DNA of 64,000 bases from Rhynchonema sp. JSB1_4. Taxonomy: Eukaryota; Nematoda; Chromadorea; Monhysterida; Xyalidae. Of this stretch, positions 13,397 to 27,877 are shown piece after piece. Below the pieces are notes generated by a model. It saw only the letters and a list, made by a program, of their open reading frames with translations. It had not been told where the DNA came from and did no database searches. Where the stretch lies: the NCBI GenBank assembly GCA_030248065.1, contig JASAMV010001334.1, forward strand, positions 1 through 64,000, given 5' to 3'. Position 1 is the stretch's first letter; each line of letters begins with the position of its first letter. A program made the position numbers and the translations under genes.

Positions 13397-16300
13397 TAAC
13401 ATGAGCCAGTTTATCCGATCGTCATAATTACTGTTGGACATGGCCATAATTAGCTTGTCATCTGAATGCAATACACGCATACAATACACAATACACGCTG
13501 ATTTAAAAATAGACCGAAGAAGCAAGCAGCAACAGAAAAATGGAATAAAATATTAGGAAATGTTCTCGATTCTCGAAGATAGTTGGTTTAAGATAAGATG
13601 GAATCTATCAAAGTGCATGTGGTGGTGAGCTGAATTCCAAGCAGCTGCTTTCTTTCAAGGAAATGGTATCGATTTCAAACGAAAGCAAAGCAAACAAACG
13701 CGTGCATACAAACGAAACGAGGAAACAGACTTTTATGGTTGAAAATTGGGCTTTCAGATGATAAGGTTTATGAGAGTCGTGGGAATTTGCGTCTTTAGTC
13801 TGCAACGTCCGAGTTTGGATGAATTTGCAAGGCGGAACCTGTGTGATGTTGGGGCCCATTCTGCAAATCATATGTCGTTATTTTGGCTGCTGGTTAACGG
13901 ACAGTCGAACGACGTCACCAGCAAATCTGTAGGACTAACTAACTCAAGTTTATGGTTCTGAGGCTGAACTGAGTACTTTGATTTCATCTCAAACGGGTTC
14001 ACCATCGGGGGCAATTTAGCTAACGATCTCAGAAGAAATGCGAACAGGTCACCGATAGAAGGCCGTCATTTGACCAAACTCATAAGGAGTAAACTTGGAA
14101 CCTTGAAACGAGAAAAAGAACGAGTCGTATTGTAGACACAACTCGTTTGCAAAATCAAATAAACCAATTAATGTGGTACCACAGCGGGAATCGGATTATT
14201 GCTTTTCAACTCGGGGACCAGGTACATATACCTAACCCTGTCCAATGCTTAAAAAAACAAGGCAATTTTTTTAAAAAATTTAATAACGTTGCGATAGAGC
14301 AGAGCCAACAGTTGTACCATTTTTACTTTCTATTACATTTAAAAATAACCATTGCTGCTATGGTAAAAACGTACGTTAGCGAACTATACACCTTCAAAAA
14401 TCGATCGTGCAAAATCGGAAATTGAATAAAAATATAGATGCCGCACAACATGAGCGGAAATTGAACTTTTTTGCCCATCACGTGCATTCTGCTACAGTAC
14501 CAGCCAGCGACAATCTGTGGCTCACGAGCACGAGACTGCGGAGACTCCACGCAAAACATGCAAGGTCAAGGGTGCATCCGACGAGTTTGCAGGCTCGTGG
14601 GTCTGCGCTTGTGATCTTTTTAGTGCATTCCGCATGTGGAGCGGAGCCTGCAGGCCAGGCCTCAAACAACCAAAAATTGCAGCTGGTACTGTAGGTAGTG
14701 GCAACTTGGGTGGGTGTCTTGAACATTATGAGTTTTGGTTCAAAATCAAGCCCAACGTGTACTTGTTATAGGTCAGGTTACATGCGCACCTACCTTCAAT
14801 GCATCACAGTGCCGCTATATCACTGCAGTAACAACACAATTGAACAACAATATTTTGAAATGTTCTGTTGGGCTTAAAAGTGGAATACCTACTTTTCGTC
14901 CTGACACTCGTTTTTATACAGCGTTTGCCCGTTATGGAAAGCCAGGACTTAAAACAGAACGAAACAATCACATGCAAAAATGTCATAAACAACCGACTCA
15001 ACAGGTTCTATCTGCGCACGTGTGGCATACTGTATGTGACAACTTGTATCACCATGCCTAACCACAGTACCACGGCGTATTCTAATTTCGTCGACGCAAG
15101 TCGTTGACAATCGCCTCAAACGCAGGTGTGTAAGGCCAAAACTGCGTATGTCAACATGGCGAGGCAAAAGACAGCGAGTGCAAAAATAGTGGTCGGCAAA
15201 CCAGCTGGTCCAGAATTCTGCCCAATACTAATTGAAGCTTGCGCTGAACAAGGACTGGAGAAAACATATACCGCACAATTTATCATAATCGTGATCATAA
15301 GCAATGCGATGTTGGATTACAGTTTGAGGCATGATATGTATATCATCGCCTTCGCCTATTTGCGTCAATGACATTACAGCTCAGTACCACCGCTTTTCAA
15401 CCACAAACGATGCAACTGTGAGTGAAGAAAATTAAAATTATCTGACAACATCAATGTCTTCCAGTATGTATGTAGCTTGTTCTCTTCAGCTTCCCCAGGG
15501 GACCTCTTTCCTTCAAATTACAGGTTTCTGCTGTTTTGTGCATCAAGCAGTTATGCTTGGATGACGCAAATCTCATTTCATTGGTCTCTGTAAGAAGTTC
15601 ACAACTTGATGAAGAATTAACCTCCACCTAATTACTTCAATTCAAATGAGCAGTACCCATAGGTACTGTATACTAACTATGGTACACACGTAACAAATAA
15701 GACACAGCGCAGTTACTTTCCAAGTCACTGAGCTGAATAATGCAATATTTACTGCCACGTCTCTCAAGTTGTGTGCTTCAGTCAATGCATAAACAATTGA
15801 ATAAAGCCTAAATTAAAAATGAATTACTCCCACTGCTTCACACGAAATCGAACACAATTTGTTGCTATTCGAAGAATTAACAATGTGACCAGCGTAACAA
15901 TAAAAACGCAATCGAGAACTGATGCACGTACTGGTTAGTTCATGAATCTGATATTTGGTAACAAACTACCCAACTTGCCTTCAATCCCATCGTGTTCGTT
16001 TTCAAAGTGAGCCAAGTTGCACTGCAAGAAGTTGTGCAACATGATTACGGATTATGGATCCAATTTCAGATGTGTTTGGTCGCACTAATTGGGTTGAGTC
16101 GGCAGCAGTAGAGCTCCTGCCATTGATTTCGAAAAGTCATATGAATTTCTGAAAATAAAAATTTCGGATAACCTTCAAACTTTGTTTTCGAAAAGTTGTC
16201 TGGCCACAGAATAATAGAAGCAACTTATCACATTGGCTACACACAACGCACAGTGGCTTGGCACATGCCGCACCGAACCAGCAGCTCGCAACGGCGAATG

Positions 16301-17186
16301 TAAGCTTTGTTGTCAGAGACCAAGGTGCTGCTTTGCACATGTGCACACACAAACGCCGGCGCGTTTAGGCTCTTTTACGACGGTTCCTCTCCATCGCGGT
16401 TGGAGGCTGGCGCAATTTAGTGGCGGGTACTGCACTAGTTGGAGCACAGCACCGACAGAAAGTATGCGCTGACAGGGTGGGTCAAGTGAATGCCCTTCTG
16501 CGCGACAGTATGAATACAGTAGACAGTTGCTGTCTGGCTGCTTATTAAGTTAGCGCCAAAAGGATACCAAATCTCTTCTGCCAACCACTGGTACCCACAA
16601 ACTACGACGTGAAGCATCAGCAGCAGCGTTCAATCGATATATGTACACAAGTGTATCTGTGCAGTAAGACATAAACGAATGGCTCACACATACCGTAGCT
16701 CTGGACTCGCAACATCACATTATTCGGATTTATGTTGCTGCCTTGTGCATTGGAGGCTGCCAAAAGTATCGGATTTTGGGGCGTGGCCCAAACAAGCTTC
16801 CCAGCTAGAGTTCGTGCACCTAATGGTAGTACCACAAAGCGGTCATGCAGACTTGTCCGCAGACGACTATGCATCTTGGTCTTGCCATCTTTCAAAATAG
16901 CATAGAATTCTTTTCATAAACTTGAAAAACAACAAACCAAAATGTCTTTTTATCTTCAAGCGGTCAAACAGCCAATGAAACCAGGAACGGCAAAGAACGT
17001 AACACCAACGAAATGTTGCAACACGGGGGACGCGGGAGAACAAAAAACGGTCGAGACGTACGCGAAATGAAAATGGTGAAACAGTACAAATCTGGGAAAT
17101 TCGAAATTTGATAAAATAGAAACGAATTTAAAATAACAGATAAGAATCATAAAACACCGCCGATCAAACGGACTAAAAAATTAATG
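13397..17186. other. Noncoding or unassigned stretch
   Basis: No exon chain could be supported. An open frame at 14868-15107 (+) begins with a hydrophobic, signal-like stretch (YLLFVLTLVFIQRLP) but lacks an ATG. Another at 15126-15371 (+) encodes a short hydrophobic tail. Neither matches a family I know, so they are not called as genes. The stretch ends at the 3' side of the zinc-finger/homeodomain gene. Confidence 0.45.
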
Positions 17187-20100
17187 TCAATGGCTGTAGT
17201 TCATATTTAAAGTGTCAATGTCGGGTTTGATGTCTTCCAGCAAAGCTGACTCCTCCTCGTGTGGCTCGAGCTGAAAGAGTCATCGTGTGTAAAGGAAGGC
17301 ACAAAACGAGCCGTTAATAATAATGAACTCCGGTTATCATCTGCGAGTGCAGTTATAATTATTTATGAGGCACACTGATGCAAATACAGAGCACCCTTTT
17401 TACCACCCAATATGAATGTGGTGAATGTTTTTCATAATGACGAAAATGGAGAGCTCAGACACCGATCACGTCAATATGAATTGGGAAGACTGTGGCAGTG
17501 CACTACCACTTCAACGTACCAACGCCACCCTATTATCGTTTGTGACATCGTTATCATCATTGTCACTTGATGATGTTTCATCAGTTTGCAATGGCAGTCT
17601 CATCTTGCCCGTGATTGATTTGGTCACTTCTCTGGCGCGCTGATTCGCAAACCAAGTCTGAATAAAAAATTTGAATATTCTTTTCAAGCTTTCATTTGTG
17701 CAAGACAAATAACATGCACCCTTATCGCAGTCTCTGGTTGTCCGGTCAAACAGGACAGTTTGCGATAGATGTTCGCACCGGGCACACGCGTTTTGGTGAA
17801 TATCTGTGAGAACAACGCGGCGTGCTCGTCAGTGAATCTGTCATCTTTTTTACGTGAATGGCCAACAGCATTCGATGAATGATCGTTCACGGCGTAGATA
17901 TTCGCCTGAAATATGCTAAATGGTAAACAAAAATTGAAAAATGCACGCGTTTGCAGATTGAAAACTAATACAAAGAGAACAAAACGCACAATTGTAACTG
18001 TAGATCTTTCTGGATCACTGCAACCACTTGTAGAGGGCTAAAGAAGAAATGATGTCATTTGAATCGTTGAATGCAAAAACAACGTAATCCAATCAGCACA
18101 CACCTGGTCATCACAGACACAAACGTTCGATTCAATATGTGATCGCAGCTCAGGCAACGTTGCACATGTGTACGCACAGTTGGGACATTCGTATACCTAG
18201 AATTCAGGCGACTTTCAGTCCCAAGTTGTCCCAAAATCCATCCAGATTGAAGCAGTGTTGGAGGTACTCTGGAGGGCGATACCTACTGTACCGGGCTCGG
18301 AGAGGGGGGGATACCTACTGTACCAGAGCCGACGACCTCGGGGGTTATGTACCTAGGGGGGTTTGGGGGGGGGTTAGGTTTTTGGGTGAAAATTTTTTAT
18401 GTTCTTATTATGTGTGGAATCGTGTGAAAACATAGTAATTTTGGGTAATTTGAGGTAAGAACCACTGATTTTACACTAATTTTGGCCATTTTGGTCACAA
18501 TATGGCACTTTTGGGGCCAAATCGGGGGATACGTACTGTACCGGGGTGAAAATCGGGGGATACCTACTGTACCATGCCAAACATCGGGGGGATACCTACT
18601 GTAACAGGCGAGGGGGATACCTACTGTGCTGGGGGCACCCCCCCACCTCCAACACTGGATTGAAGCAACACGAACAGGCAATTCATTATTATCCTCCTGA
18701 TCTTCATCAAAAGGTTCAGTCTTCACGTCCATGGACATTGTGTCATCGGACTGGAAATGAACGCGCCCCTGAAAGACAAGTTCAATTCAATTTTACAGAT
18801 ACCAAGCAGAAACAGCCAGCCACAAACCAACCATATGCTCGAGCAAGGCATGACTGCTGCTGAACCTTTCCTCACATCTCAGGCACGCATACGGACGCGG
18901 AGCAGCAGCAGCAGCCGTGGTGTCAAATGGCAACGATTCTTGTTCTTCATCGGGTACAGGGCTGCTGTCACGTGACTCACTACACTCGCTGTCCACTGAC
19001 ACAGGGGATACCGACCGGGCAATGCCGATGTCGCGCTGGAAGGGGCATTGCAAACAATAGATATGGGATTGCATAATCCAACAACAGCTAATTCAGACTT
19101 TATCCCGGTGCGTTGCCTGTATCGTAAGGCGCGTAACCCAGTGCTTCGTTTCAGATCGGAAGTGATATGCATGTTGCATGACAGGCAACGCACAGGTCTC
19201 TGGTGCAAACTCTGAATCGGTTGTTGTAAGACTACTACAGCTAATTCAATGAAAATAAGAGAAAATTCCCCAAATAAAACACACGGGTCTGTCGCGATGA
19301 TCAGTCTCAATATGAGTTGACAGCAGGGACGGGTAGCCGAAGAACAGCACACAGAACGGACATTGGTACACCTGAATGTAAATGGATAGGTGGTAAACCG
19401 TTTGTTAGACAACTGTTGACTAAATTTAACAATCAAAAGAAGTAAAGTGTTAATTTGTCAAGCGCACCGTGACCGAATACCAAAGAGACGGGTAGGCACA
19501 ACGTTTCGTCTGTGTTGGCTCAACATCGTCCTTTGATTTACCATGATAATCGCGCATATGACATTTGTAACCGGGCATCGTATGGTAACTACAAGTGCGA
19601 TTGCTGATCTTCAATCATCAGACCGACTTTTTTCGGTGCAAAACGGAAAACGCACATAGCGCCACAGTTGGGACAAGTGTACACGTCACGATACCGTATG
19701 CCCTTGACCACCATTGTGCTGACGCCTGTTTGTAACTTGTGTTCGGCATGTTCATGCAATTTCAGCAGATAGGAATTGACGAAACGTTCGTCACACACAC
19801 GACAGGTGACGATTTGTTTGCCTGAATTAGGAAGGAAAACTAAAAACCGTTATCTTCAAATTAAAATTACGCACAAAAATTAAACGAACGATGTCTCTCC
19901 TCATGTCTGAACAGTCGCATGTGGTGTACGAATGTCTTGCTGCAATATTTACACTTCCGTCGTTGTCTCATCGCGCCTACGAGTCGTGTTTCAGGTTTGG
20001 AGACTATGGATTGTCCCTTGCTGTTCACGACAACAGTCTCAAACTGGCATTCGGTACCAGAATCCACGTCCGATTCGGAACCCGACACCGAACTGGTCGG

Positions 20101-21510
20101 AAGCGAGTCATTTTTTGTCTTGTGAGACTGTAAACAAACAGGAGTTACACGATATTGTTGGTGAAGCAGCATCAGGCAACTGTACCTTGTCAAGATGAGT
20201 CTTCAACGCAATCTGTCGTCGGAATGTCTGACCACATTTCGAGCATGAGTAGTGATCGGCGTGCACTGCAGCACAACGAAGGAACTAGTTGGCATTCAGG
20301 CATGAAAAAGAAATTTGGCCAACTTGTGCCGTGCTTCTTCCTTTCGTGCCGCAGCTTTGTTTGTTCCTCACAGAATTGCTTCCCGCAATATGTGCACGAC
20401 ATTTTATCTGCGGAAAAAAAAATTGTCAGGTTGCAATGCAAGCCAGTCTTGATTTTTTTTGACACGCAAACCGCGTATGTGAAACATCCTTGTGAAAAAC
20501 GATCACATATTAGGAAGAGTAAGCAAAATTCAACCTTTCAGAAACTCGCGCAATTCACGCGGTTCGTGATCAGCTTCATAATGTTCAGTGACTGCGTCAA
20601 TTGTGGCGAACCGCCGTAGACAGTGGTCGCATCTGACATTGCGAAACGAAAAGTTATAGCAATAAAATAATTAGTCAAACAAAGAGAACATGAGTGATTG
20701 AAAAAAGGTGACAAACAGGCGAGCACATTCAAGCGTTGACTCAATACAACCAACTTGTAAGGCAGCTGAGCGACCGGGTGCACGTGAGGAACGAATTCTT
20801 TCGCCAATTTGAGTTGCGGTTTAGGTTTGCGTTCCGTCGTTTTCTTCGTCACGTACCCGTGATCATTGCGGTAATGCTCGCCAACGTCTTTCCACGACAC
20901 GAAACGTTGCTTACAGAATCGACATCTGCGCATAAGCTGGCTAGTTGATGTTTCACAAGCTGATCAGATATGCAAACACCACATACACAATTCACACACT
21001 TGAGTTTGGCGGCCACTTGCGTCTTGGCGCTGTAGCGTTTGTTGTGAATGTTGACGTAGTGCGCACGTATGTCGGGTCGACTCGCAAATACCGCTTGGCA
21101 ATATTTACATCTGAAATATTGACCCATTGAAATTTTGACCAGTGGTCCAACAATCCGCATTTTTTTGTCAGATGTGCATAAATAACCGACATTAGATCAG
21201 CGCGATGTTTGCGTTGAGCAGCAGCACCCAGTGATGTGACCACAACTGTGCGAGGGGCGGGTGGTGTCGTAACGGGATCTGGCTCAGCAACAGTGCTGGC
21301 GGCCGCACGAGATTCTGCACACAATAGATCAGCGACAGAAATTAGCCAGATAAAGTTTGGAAATCAATTTGAGACAAAAAAGACCGACCAACCCGACGTG
21401 CTCTGTTTGTCACTGATGAAATGTCTGACGGCCAATGCTAATTCACTGGTCACATCTTCACCACCCTCGATCGGCTCGATTTTTACGATCGCTTCACTGT
21501 CAAGCGACAT
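17187..21510 (-). CDS. Multi-C2H2 zinc-finger protein with C-terminal homeodomain
   Basis: Eighteen exons: 21510-21393, 21314-21152, 21110-21000, 20925-20755, 20632-20535, 20407-20324, 20265-20186, 20127-19875, 19821-19656, 19588-19468, 19371-19285, 19035-18832, 18768-18670, 18196-18104, 18037-17990, 17905-17720, 17657-17520 and 17270-17187. Sum 2304 bp, 767 aa, all junctions in phase. The N-terminus has a VKIEP motif of the sumoylation type. Ten C2H2 fingers follow, for example CKYCQAVF...HYVNIH, CRFCKQRF...HYRNDH, CTYCGKQF...HERKKH, CPFCVLFF...HIETDH and CLRCEERF...HMGRVH, plus an eleventh, degenerate CCHC finger. Several fingers are completed only across a splice junction. The C-terminal homeodomain runs from RFTDEHAALFSQIFTK to the helix-3 motif TWFANQRAR, followed by an acidic tail. 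It is very probably a nuclear DNA-binding regulator. The order of fingers then homeodomain recalls ADNP or ZFH proteins; orthology is not claimed. Confidence 0.88.
18253..18657. mobile_element. hAT-like MITE with perfect 8-bp TSD inside an intron
   Basis: The inverted ends are CAGTGTTGGAGGT and ACCTCCAACACTG. The target duplication GATTGAAG is perfect (18245-18252 and 18658-18665). The interior carries several copies of a GGATACCTACTGTACC-like unit in G-rich sequence and no transposase. It sits in the intron between 18669 and 18197 of the zinc-finger/homeodomain gene, a few bases from the donor. Removing the element and one duplication leaves a 60-bp intron, in line with its neighbours. Confidence 0.93.
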
Positions 21511-22503
21511 TCTGTAAAGTCGAAATTGGAATGGTTCTGAATGGAATTTTTTGTTAATGTTGGTGCACAACAGCATACAGTTCGATATCAAAATTGGAGA
21601 CAGGATCGGATCTGCCGTAAATACTGCGTGTGAAACAGTGGTTGAATCAAGCCTGGTTCCCATTTAAATTCAAATCAAGTATGTGATTTGTTCAGCGATA
21701 TTGACGCGTTTAGCAGCGAATAACTCCCTTCACGCTTTCTTCTTATCGACAGTTTTCATACATGACGCCAATGAATAACATTATCGATGAAACCACAACA
21801 TTGCCGGAGCGCGACACTCAAAGCTTGATGGAGGACGCAACACTATCACCCAAACATACACATATTGTACCTCGACTAAATTCGCATAATTCAACAACAT
21901 AACGATCACAAAGACAGACAAGAACAACGTGTTATACATGATTCTGATGGTGTTTTGTTCACAAATCTGGATAAAACGAACATGAATCGCGTGGCTAGTG
22001 ACGATGCGTAGTGAGCGAAAGAAAACACAGAAATAAAGAAAAGAGAAAAATCTTTGATGTGTAACCATCACAGCGTTTTGGTACAAAAATTGCACGTTAA
22101 CACATCAAGAAAAATTCTATGTCATTATACAATAACGTGAAGTACGCAGTTGCCTTACATAACAACATTCATCGAATAACGCCGAGGCAACACACGAAAA
22201 TTGTGAAAGCAAGAGATGCTTGAGAGAGTGACTGCAGTAACAGTAATCGCAAAAAATACTGGGCATGCTTCCTTCATCAGACAGGTATAGAAATACAAAA
22301 CGCAACAATAATAAATTTAATAATACACATGTTTTGCAAGTGTGCTACCTGGCTTCTATTTTGGTATGCATGAAGAAACAAAAAGAATGAATGACAGCCA
22401 AGAGCCAAATATGATGTGATAACAACGGAAATATACAGACAGGCAAACGTGAATTAGGTAGCAGAGAGCCGAATTTGAATTTTAGGCATCAAATAGTAAG
22501 TTA
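21511..22503. other. Intergenic region between homeodomain gene start and guanylate kinase end
   Basis: About 1 kb separates the start codon of the zinc-finger gene from the stop codon of guanylate kinase; both genes are on the minus strand. It is AT-rich and should include the promoter of the former and the 3' UTR of the latter. No repeat or exon was recognised. Confidence 0.5.
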
Positions 22504-23705
<1,202 letters not shown>

Positions 23706-25155
23706 GTCGCCAGCAGCGCCTGTTGATAAAAAGTTGATAAATGTATGTCAAAACAATTCTACAAAAAATTAATGGTTGAGCAACATTCGGAGGCCAAGAC
23801 AAGCAAATGGGAATGCTGAATCTTTGGAAAATAGAGTTTGTGTAGTCTTTCAGTTGTTAATGGCAGTTGTTAGGCCAAGACGGAAATGCGCTAACGAATC
23901 GACGGTCTGTGGACAGGAAATGTTAGATGCTGATTGGCTTGTGAGCTCGAATCTGGCTGATACGTCAATTATTTGTTGCTGGATGGAGCAAGCAGTGGGA
24001 TTGCGTTGTGGTCTTGAGTGATTAACTTACCATTCATTACGCCATTAGCGTGAAATCCAGCGCCCGAAATAGTGCGCTTCACTCGCGCACTCGGCACGCA
24101 GCCTCAATGCAAAAACAGAAGTCTCCACAAGAAGTATCTCCACTCCTCCACAACAAACCTTCCACTTCCCCAGAATGCTCAGGTTGCGCTATCTCGGGCA
24201 GTGCATCAGGTTGCTCTTCAACCAACCCCGTTTTGAATTCTTCGTACATGACGTTTAACAGGCACACATAAAGCGTGAAATATTAACCACCGTGAAAAAA
24301 ACTGCAGCCAGAACAGCAGGCAGCTTGATGTAAATGCGACTTGACGCAGGCACAGGTGTGCCACTGTTTGTGATGTAATAAGCAACGCGCTATCTGCCTT
24401 GACAACGCCACTTGACCAAGCGTGAACGACCTCGTTAATCATAGAGCAAGAAGAGCATTGGAGCGCAGCGTGACGTGACCCATCATACAGTTCCATCATA
24501 TTCAACGTACAGTCACATGTGCACATGGAGGCAATTAGAGTGCAGTGCAGGCACGGCCGTGATTATTAACTTAGAGCATCCAGTGCCTCTCTTTGCTTGA
24601 GGAGGCAGTGCAGTGCACGCGGGAGGTGCGGTCAATGTTTTATGTATGACAGCTAGCTGGCTGTCTAGTTCATGGCTGTATCGGATAAACGCGTCGAAAA
24701 ATGGCTTCGCGTGATACGGCAAGTGATGTATTTCGCACAACAAGGGATGCATAACGAAAGTATTCAATTGGCTAAATATTTTTGGATTATTCAAAAACGA
24801 AATTTCCCTGAAAGCGGAACCAAGCCATATAAAATGAAACCAACTCACCATTAATTCTGTGTGCGGCTGCCGGCATTGCACTTGTCAATCGTAACACCAC
24901 CGTTTGGCGATTCGTATTATTATACGTGTGACAACAAGTGTTTTTGTAGTTGAGCGACTGATGCGTTAGTCGCACCAGAACACGCGTGATGCTGCTGGGC
25001 GTAGCCGTCACGATTACCACAAACAGACGATTGAATGTTAATCGCTCTTATTTTGTACTTAGTTCTTTTCTTGATGTCGCATGATGCCAGCCAGCAAAAC
25101 ACGTCTGCGAATCTGTAAAAATGACACGCACTTTTTGTCACATAACTATGGTTAG
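23706..25155. other. Upstream region of guanylate kinase, no supported gene
   Basis: About 1.4 kb without a supported exon chain. A 123-codon minus-strand frame at 24513-24881 has no recognisable domain. The stretch likely contains the guanylate kinase promoter and ends at the first copy of ATGGTTAG, the target duplication of the next transposon. Confidence 0.45.
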
Positions 25156-25587
25156 TAGGGTTCGGTATTGGGGGTATGCCGATACCCGATACCTGGCAAA
25201 TGCCGATACCCGATAGTTCATGAAAAAACCGATACCCGGTACTTCGAAAATAACCCGATACCCGATAACGCCAAAATGGCCACACAAAAACGTCGGTTTG
25301 AAAGCAAAAATGAGGTTTTCGCGCTTGGTTTTTTTAGATGACCGTTGAGTACGCGCGCAAACGATTTTTTAATAAAATCTTGCTTTGCTGTTGTGTCATG
25401 CTCATGCAACGCGAAAACAGCCACAGGCATTTTTAAAAATTTTCAGTTCGCAATACAGTGAACATCTGCAGAGCTGTTTTTGAGAACTGGTTTTTAATTG
25501 CGAAAAGTGTAATACCCGATACCTTGGAAAAACATGCCGATAGCCGATACTTTTTGGGTGCCGATACCCGATGCCTTCCGATCCCTA
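25156..25587. mobile_element. hAT-like MITE, TAGGG(T/A)TCGG ends, TSD ATGGTTAG
   Basis: The element begins TAGGGTTCGGTATTG and ends CTTCCGATCCCTA. Both sides carry the perfect octamer ATGGTTAG (25148-25155 and 25588-25595). The interior is filled with CCGATACCCGATA-like units. It forms a long inverted repeat with a second, opposite copy starting at 25599. Confidence 0.9.
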
Positions 25588-25964
25588 ATGGTTAGAGGTA
25601 GGGATCGGAAGGCATCGGGTATCGGCACCCAAAAAGTATCGGGTACCGGCTATCGGCATGTTTTTCCAAGGTATCGGGTATTGCACTTTTCGCGATTAAA
25701 AACCAGTTCTCAAAAACAGTTCTGCAAATATTCATTGTTTACGACCAGCAAAATTTTAAAATGTACCTAGGTGTGAGCTATTTTTATTTTGCATGACACA
25801 ACAACTGAGCAAGATTTTTATGAAAAAAATTGTTGCGCGCAATACTCAATGGAAACCTCAAAAAAATCCCGCGCTACGTTAGGCAGAACCTGTTTTGCTA
25901 CAAAAACGGTGTTTTTATTGGGATTTTGGTTCAATCTCAATCTGATATCCGTATATTTTCGAAT

Positions 25965-27096
25965 CAGGGTTTTTTTTTCAAAATTCACTAGGTGCAACTT
26001 AGGTGCAACCCCCCAATTTTTAGGTGCAAGCTGGCCAAAGTAGGTGCAACCCCTATTTTGGACAAACAACGCCAATTTTAGGCTTTTTTGCCAGGTTGTG
26101 TGTTCAATGCTATTTGCGTGCTTTTAGAAGTTCAATAAAGTTGTAACGCAATGAATGCCTTTTCCTTTAGCAAAAGCAAACTTTTCAGGGAAAGTTCAAC
26201 ATTTTGCAGCACATTTTGTACCAGTTTCATTATTGAGAACCGATTGAGAAGAAAACGAAACAGTAAAATTTTCATGTCACCATATCCCCATTTGGGGGTC
26301 ACGTACGAATCAATTACTTTCGCTGTTCATTTACTGTGTGGGTATCTAATACTGTTGTCATGCTCTGCTCTAGTTCTAGTCAGTGTAGTTCCTGGGGGGA
26401 GGGGGCCCCCTCCTAAGGTACACTAACCGCCGCGACCAAGGTACACTAGTACACTAACCGCCGCACCAGGTACACTAACCGCCGCAATTTTTGCCTAAAA
26501 TAGGCATTTTTAAGCCCAAGGTGGGCATTTTAGGCCTAAAATGGGTAATTTTCAGGTCAATGTTGTCAAAAGTCGCCAAAAAACCCTATTTATGGAGAAT
26601 TTTTTCCAAAAAAGCAAAAATAGGTCAAATTTTTTACCTCAAAGGACTTTTTCCTGAATTTTGGTCTTCCCCCCTCCTTCCCCCCACAGGGAGGCACACT
26701 AACCGCCGCACCGACAAAGTGGGTAGGTTCACTAACCGCCTCGCCGGACCAGGAACTACACTGATCCTAGTACAGCATGTATTTGTTTTGAATCTTATCA
26801 CCAGCACACCAGGTACTAACAGTGTACGAAATCAATCAATCAGATCAATATGTTTTTGTCAATGTCGACCAAATGCTTCGATGGAATTTATTGGAAGGAA
26901 TGAAAAGCCGCGCAGCGCATTTTTTTTGTTTCTAAGCTTTCCAACCTTAAAAGATGCTGTATAAAATGCTAAATTAAGCAAATAAGGGCCCAAAATTTTA
27001 GGTGCAACCTTGCACCTAACCCTGAATTTTTAGGTGCAATTCTGATTTTTTAGGTGCAAATTGCACCTAAAAAGTGTCTAAAAAAACTATGTATTT
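25965..27096. mobile_element. AGGTGCAA-type nested element (hAT-like)
   Basis: This 1.1-kb insertion splits the TAGGGATCGG copy. Both ends contain a poly-T run followed by TAGGTGCAA in inverted orientation, and the flanks share TTTCGAA on each side, consistent with a slightly decayed 8-bp duplication. It is itself the host of the CAGTGTAGTTCCTGG MITE at 26381-26763. No coding sequence is apparent. Confidence 0.6.
26381..26763. mobile_element. hAT-like MITE, CAGTGTAGTTCCTGG ends
   Basis: Inverted ends CAGTGTAGTTCCTGG and CCAGGAACTACACTG are perfect. The flanking octamers GTTCTAGT and ATCCTAGT match at six of eight positions, suggesting an aged 8-bp duplication. The interior has repeated GGTACACTAACCGCC units and C/G homopolymers. 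Confidence 0.85.
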
Positions 27097-27877
27097 CGAA
27101 GTATCGGGAATCGGTTTTTTTTCATAATCGCGCACCACAGTGGTGTCGTTGGGGGTAATCTGGGCGTAACGCGGAAGGAGGTTACCCCAAGGAGGTTGCG
27201 TATTTTTCCGCAAAATATATTTTTGGAAAAAACCGTTTTTTTTCAAATATTTTTCCAGTACTTAAGCATACCCATGGTCCAAAAACGCCTATTTTGGAGC
27301 AAATTCTGTCGGGCAATGAGCTGAGATAGGCTAAAAGTGCACTTGGAGATTAAAAAGTGCTCATTTTGAACTGTTTAGGACCGATTTACAGTGGTTTTGA
27401 CAACATCATTTCGCGACCTTGGAAAATTGCTCGAAAATTTTTGGAAATTGGAATTTTTACCTCAATTTTTGGCCACAATTGTATCACAAAAACGGTGTTT
27501 TTCGCCTTTTTGGGTGACCAAAATCATACCTCCCACGCTTCAGGTCCCAACCCCGCATCATACTTACCTCCCACACCTGGGCCTGCCACTACACTGGGGG
27601 GGACCCCCCTAAGCAAGGTACACTAATTTCCCCGACCAAGGTACACTAGTACACTAATTTCCCCTCCGGCTCCGGGTACACTAATTTCCCCAATTTTTGC
27701 CCAAAATGGCCATTTTTAAGCCTAAAATGGGCATTTTTAGGCCTAAAATGTGTGATTTTTTGGTAAATGTTCTCAAAAGTCGCCAAAATACTCTTTTTAT
27801 GAAGAATTTTTTCCAAAAAGGGGTAAAAATAGGTCAAATTTTCCACCGGAAAAATTCCTGATTTTGGGTCTTCCCCC

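Larger units (their letters stand above)
25599..27126. mobile_element. Second TAGGGATCGG-family MITE, inverted and interrupted
   Basis: From 25599 the sequence is close to the reverse complement of 25156-25587 (for example GGTATCGGGTATTGCACTTTTCGCG). It then breaks at about 25964 and resumes after 27096 with TTTCGAAGTATCGGGAATCGG. The gap is an inserted 1.1-kb element. Together with the neighbour, arms of roughly 270 bp flank an 11-bp spacer centred near 25593. The outer end looks truncated. Confidence 0.75.

Noticed and set aside
15126..15371. Frame beginning MARQKTASAK, faintly histone H3-like
   Set aside because: The similarity stops after a few residues and no histone fold sequence follows.
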